64,000 nt of DNA, from NCBI RefSeq assembly GCF_018417535.1, contig NZ_CP070979.1:558001-622000 (forward strand). Reading direction: 5' to 3'. Below, one piece after another: positions 62,678 through 64,000 of the stretch. The notes under the pieces are model-generated. The model was not told the origin of the DNA and did not search any database. It worked only from the letters and a program-made list of their open reading frames with translations. A program made the translations under genes and the position numbers. Source of the DNA: Burkholderia pyrrocinia. Lineage in GTDB: Bacteria > Pseudomonadota > Gammaproteobacteria > Burkholderiales > Burkholderiaceae. Numbering within the stretch: position 1 is the first letter of the stretch; each line of letters begins with the position of its first letter.

Positions 62678-64000
62678 ATGAACTGGATATCGGTCGGTTC
62701 ACGGGCGGGGTTCGCGCTTGCCTGTGCAGCAGTGCTGTCTGCCTGCGCGGTCAAAGACGTGCCCTCGCACCTCGTATGCAGCGGCGAGGCAAGTTGTCGA
62801 GCCGCCGAACTCGAGCACGCGGTTGTCACTCAACGGTGTTCGCTCTCGCCAATCGGACGCGATGCGGTCTGCGAGCCGGAGCGGAATCCTGGTGCGGTCG
62901 TTGGGGTTGAATCCGACGTCGCGCACGTTCGGCTCGCGTACCTCGAGTACGACAGTCACGGACATCGCTACGATCCGAACCAGCACACTGCGATTGTCGA
63001 CGAGATCCGTCGCGTCGCGGCATCTGGAAAAACGCTGCTGATCGTCACCTATGTTCACGGCTGGCATCACAACGCGTCGGCGGCGAGCAGCAATGCCCGT
63101 GATTTTCCGCTGCTGCTCGCACGTTACGCAGACGGTCTACGACACACCGATCAAGCAAACATCGAGGTACTTGGCGTGTACGTCGGTTGGCCCGGTGAGA
63201 TTACGACCGCCCCGATACTGACTCAACTGTCTATCGGCAACCGCGCGCAAGTGGCTGATCGCGTTGCGTTGGGTGATGGATCGGACGGCTCGACGCACAG
63301 CGACGCCATCGCCGATCTACATGGCATCGCCGACGCGATGCACACGGCGAACGCGGCGAACCGGATGATCGTGACCGGCCATTCGCTCGGCGGCCGCTTG
63401 CTGTCTCGAGCCTTCCTCGCCGAGCTTGAGCGACCGGACCCGGTACTGCTCGGCGCTGGCGTGCTGATGGTCACCGTGAATGCCGCGATCGATGCAGACG
63501 CGTACCGTGCGCTATATACCGAGTCTCGCACCAGCCGCGACGTACGCCGGCCGCTCTGGATCAACTTCACATCGTCCGACGACACCGCGACAGGACATAT
63601 CTACCCTCTCGCCATCTGGTCCGGTGTGCTGCCCCGCATCGATACGGAGCATCGTCAAACGAGACAGACGATTGGCCACCACAACGACTACGTTACACAC
63701 GAGCTCGGCGTCGCGAATTGCGGGGCCCCGAATACCGACGGCATAACGCGGTGCGGCCCGCAGTCGTCACTCTCGCGCCTGCCCGCTTCTCCATGGACAT
63801 CAGGTGCTTTCCGCGCTGCGGCGCTGATCTATGGCCCTGTCGCATCGCAAGGCCGGCCAGAGTTGACCCACTGCGTGCTGCTGAACCGCTATCCGGTGAC
63901 GTCGGCAATGGCAACCGCCATCGTGCGGCCAACCGTTTGCAACGCGCTGTTCAAGAAGGACTTCGACCGTGCATCGGCCTCGCACCCGGTTCCGGCCTAC
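62678..64000 (+). CDS. Lipoprotein alpha/beta hydrolase, runs off the right edge
   Basis: Open from ATG 62678 (AGGGG 5 nt before it) to the last base, 441 codons with no stop. The signal ends in a lipobox-like VLSACA (Cys about residue 25), so the protein is probably periplasmic or surface-anchored. A YVHGWHHN segment gives the oxyanion-type HG, and VTGHSLGGRL is an intact nucleophile elbow. A later HNDYV could hold the catalytic His. Codon use is less GC3-biased than its neighbours (several GAT, GGT, CAA, ATA, CGA), suggesting recent acquisition; the adjacent IS remnant supports this. Lipase or esterase; substrate unknown. Confidence 0.8.
   Translation, partial: MNWISVGSRAGFALACAAVLSACAVKDVPSHLVCSGEASCRAAELEHAVVTQRCSLSPIGRDAVCEPERNPGAVVGVESDVAHVRLAYLEYDSHGHRYDPNQHTAIVDEIRRVAASGKTLLIVTYVHGWHHNASAASSNARDFPLLLARYADGLRHTDQANIEVLGVYVGWPGEITTAPILTQLSIGNRAQVADRVALGDGSDGSTHSDAIADLHGIADAMHTANAANRMIVTGHSLGGRLLSRAFLAELERPDPVLLGAGVLMVTVNAAIDADAYRALYTESRTSRDVRRPLWINFTSSDDTATGHIYPLAIWSGVLPRIDTEHRQTRQTIGHHNDYVTHELGVANCGAPNTDGITRCGPQSSLSRLPASPWTSGAFRAAALIYGPVASQGRPELTHCVLLNRYPVTSAMATAIVRPTVCNALFKKDFDRASASHPVPAY

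Overview
The window is high-GC proteobacterial DNA, almost certainly from Burkholderia and probably the cepacia complex. The reasons are an Hrp-type (Ralstonia/Xanthomonas-like) type III secretion operon, a ZmpA/ZmpB-type M4 metalloprotease of exactly 565 residues, a Burkholderia-type trimeric porin, and strong G/C third-position bias. It reads as an accessory, niche-adaptation stretch of a secondary replicon; I see no tRNA, rRNA or CRISPR.

Layout. (1) 1-5241: the end of a type III secretion operon, sctI-J-K-L-N-O-T (hrpB2-hrcJ-hrpB4-hrpB5-hrcN-hrpB7-hrcT), cut at the left edge. It is followed by a possible secreted protein at 5586 preceded by an hrpII-box-like promoter. (2) 6.5-7.7 kb: a scar of nested, truncated IS3, ISL3, integrase and IS6 fragments. 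(3) 7794-32558, minus strand: the most unusual part, a 24.8-kb run of 13 tightly packed genes. In transcription order these are a 217-aa beta-rich protein, two Gly-Gly-X repeat proteins, a twin lipase-like protein whose two nucleophile serines are replaced, a 3148-aa DUF6603-type protein, four large unrecognised proteins (513, 301, 1250, 464 aa), an acyl carrier protein, a ketoacyl synthase, a lipoprotein and a 111-aa protein. Only the lipoprotein has a signal peptide, and no exporter is encoded.

(4) 33.3-37.5 kb: an LpxO-like hydroxylase, then a CqsS/LqsS-like sensor kinase and an atypical response regulator flanking a hotdog thioesterase. (5) 37.9-44.7 kb: an IS2-group fragment, the secreted metalloprotease, a large lipoprotein and a LuxR-type regulator. 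(6) 44.8-55.9 kb: a catabolic island with acyl-CoA synthetase, enoyl-CoA hydratase, porin, hemerythrin, a ferredoxin reductase, two paralogous Rieske oxygenases, a short-chain dehydrogenase, an esterase and a MarR regulator. Copies of one palindrome (core CTTCC-NN-GGAAG) lie before the CoA-ligase operon, twice in the porin/hemerythrin divergent region and on the marR ribosome-binding site, suggesting a single MarR-controlled regulon. (7) 56-64 kb: a short-chain dehydrogenase, an MHS-family transporter, a UPF0182 membrane protein, a DUF1810 protein, an IS3 fragment, and a lipoprotein alpha/beta hydrolase that runs off the right edge.

How it fits together. The catabolic genes form a plausible route from outer-membrane uptake through ester cleavage, ring or methyl oxidation and dehydrogenation to CoA activation of an aromatic substrate I cannot name. 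The giant operon looks like one machine or matrix: its parts share Gly-rich and beta modules, and a dedicated ACP and ketoacyl synthase suggest that an acyl chain is made or attached as part of its job.
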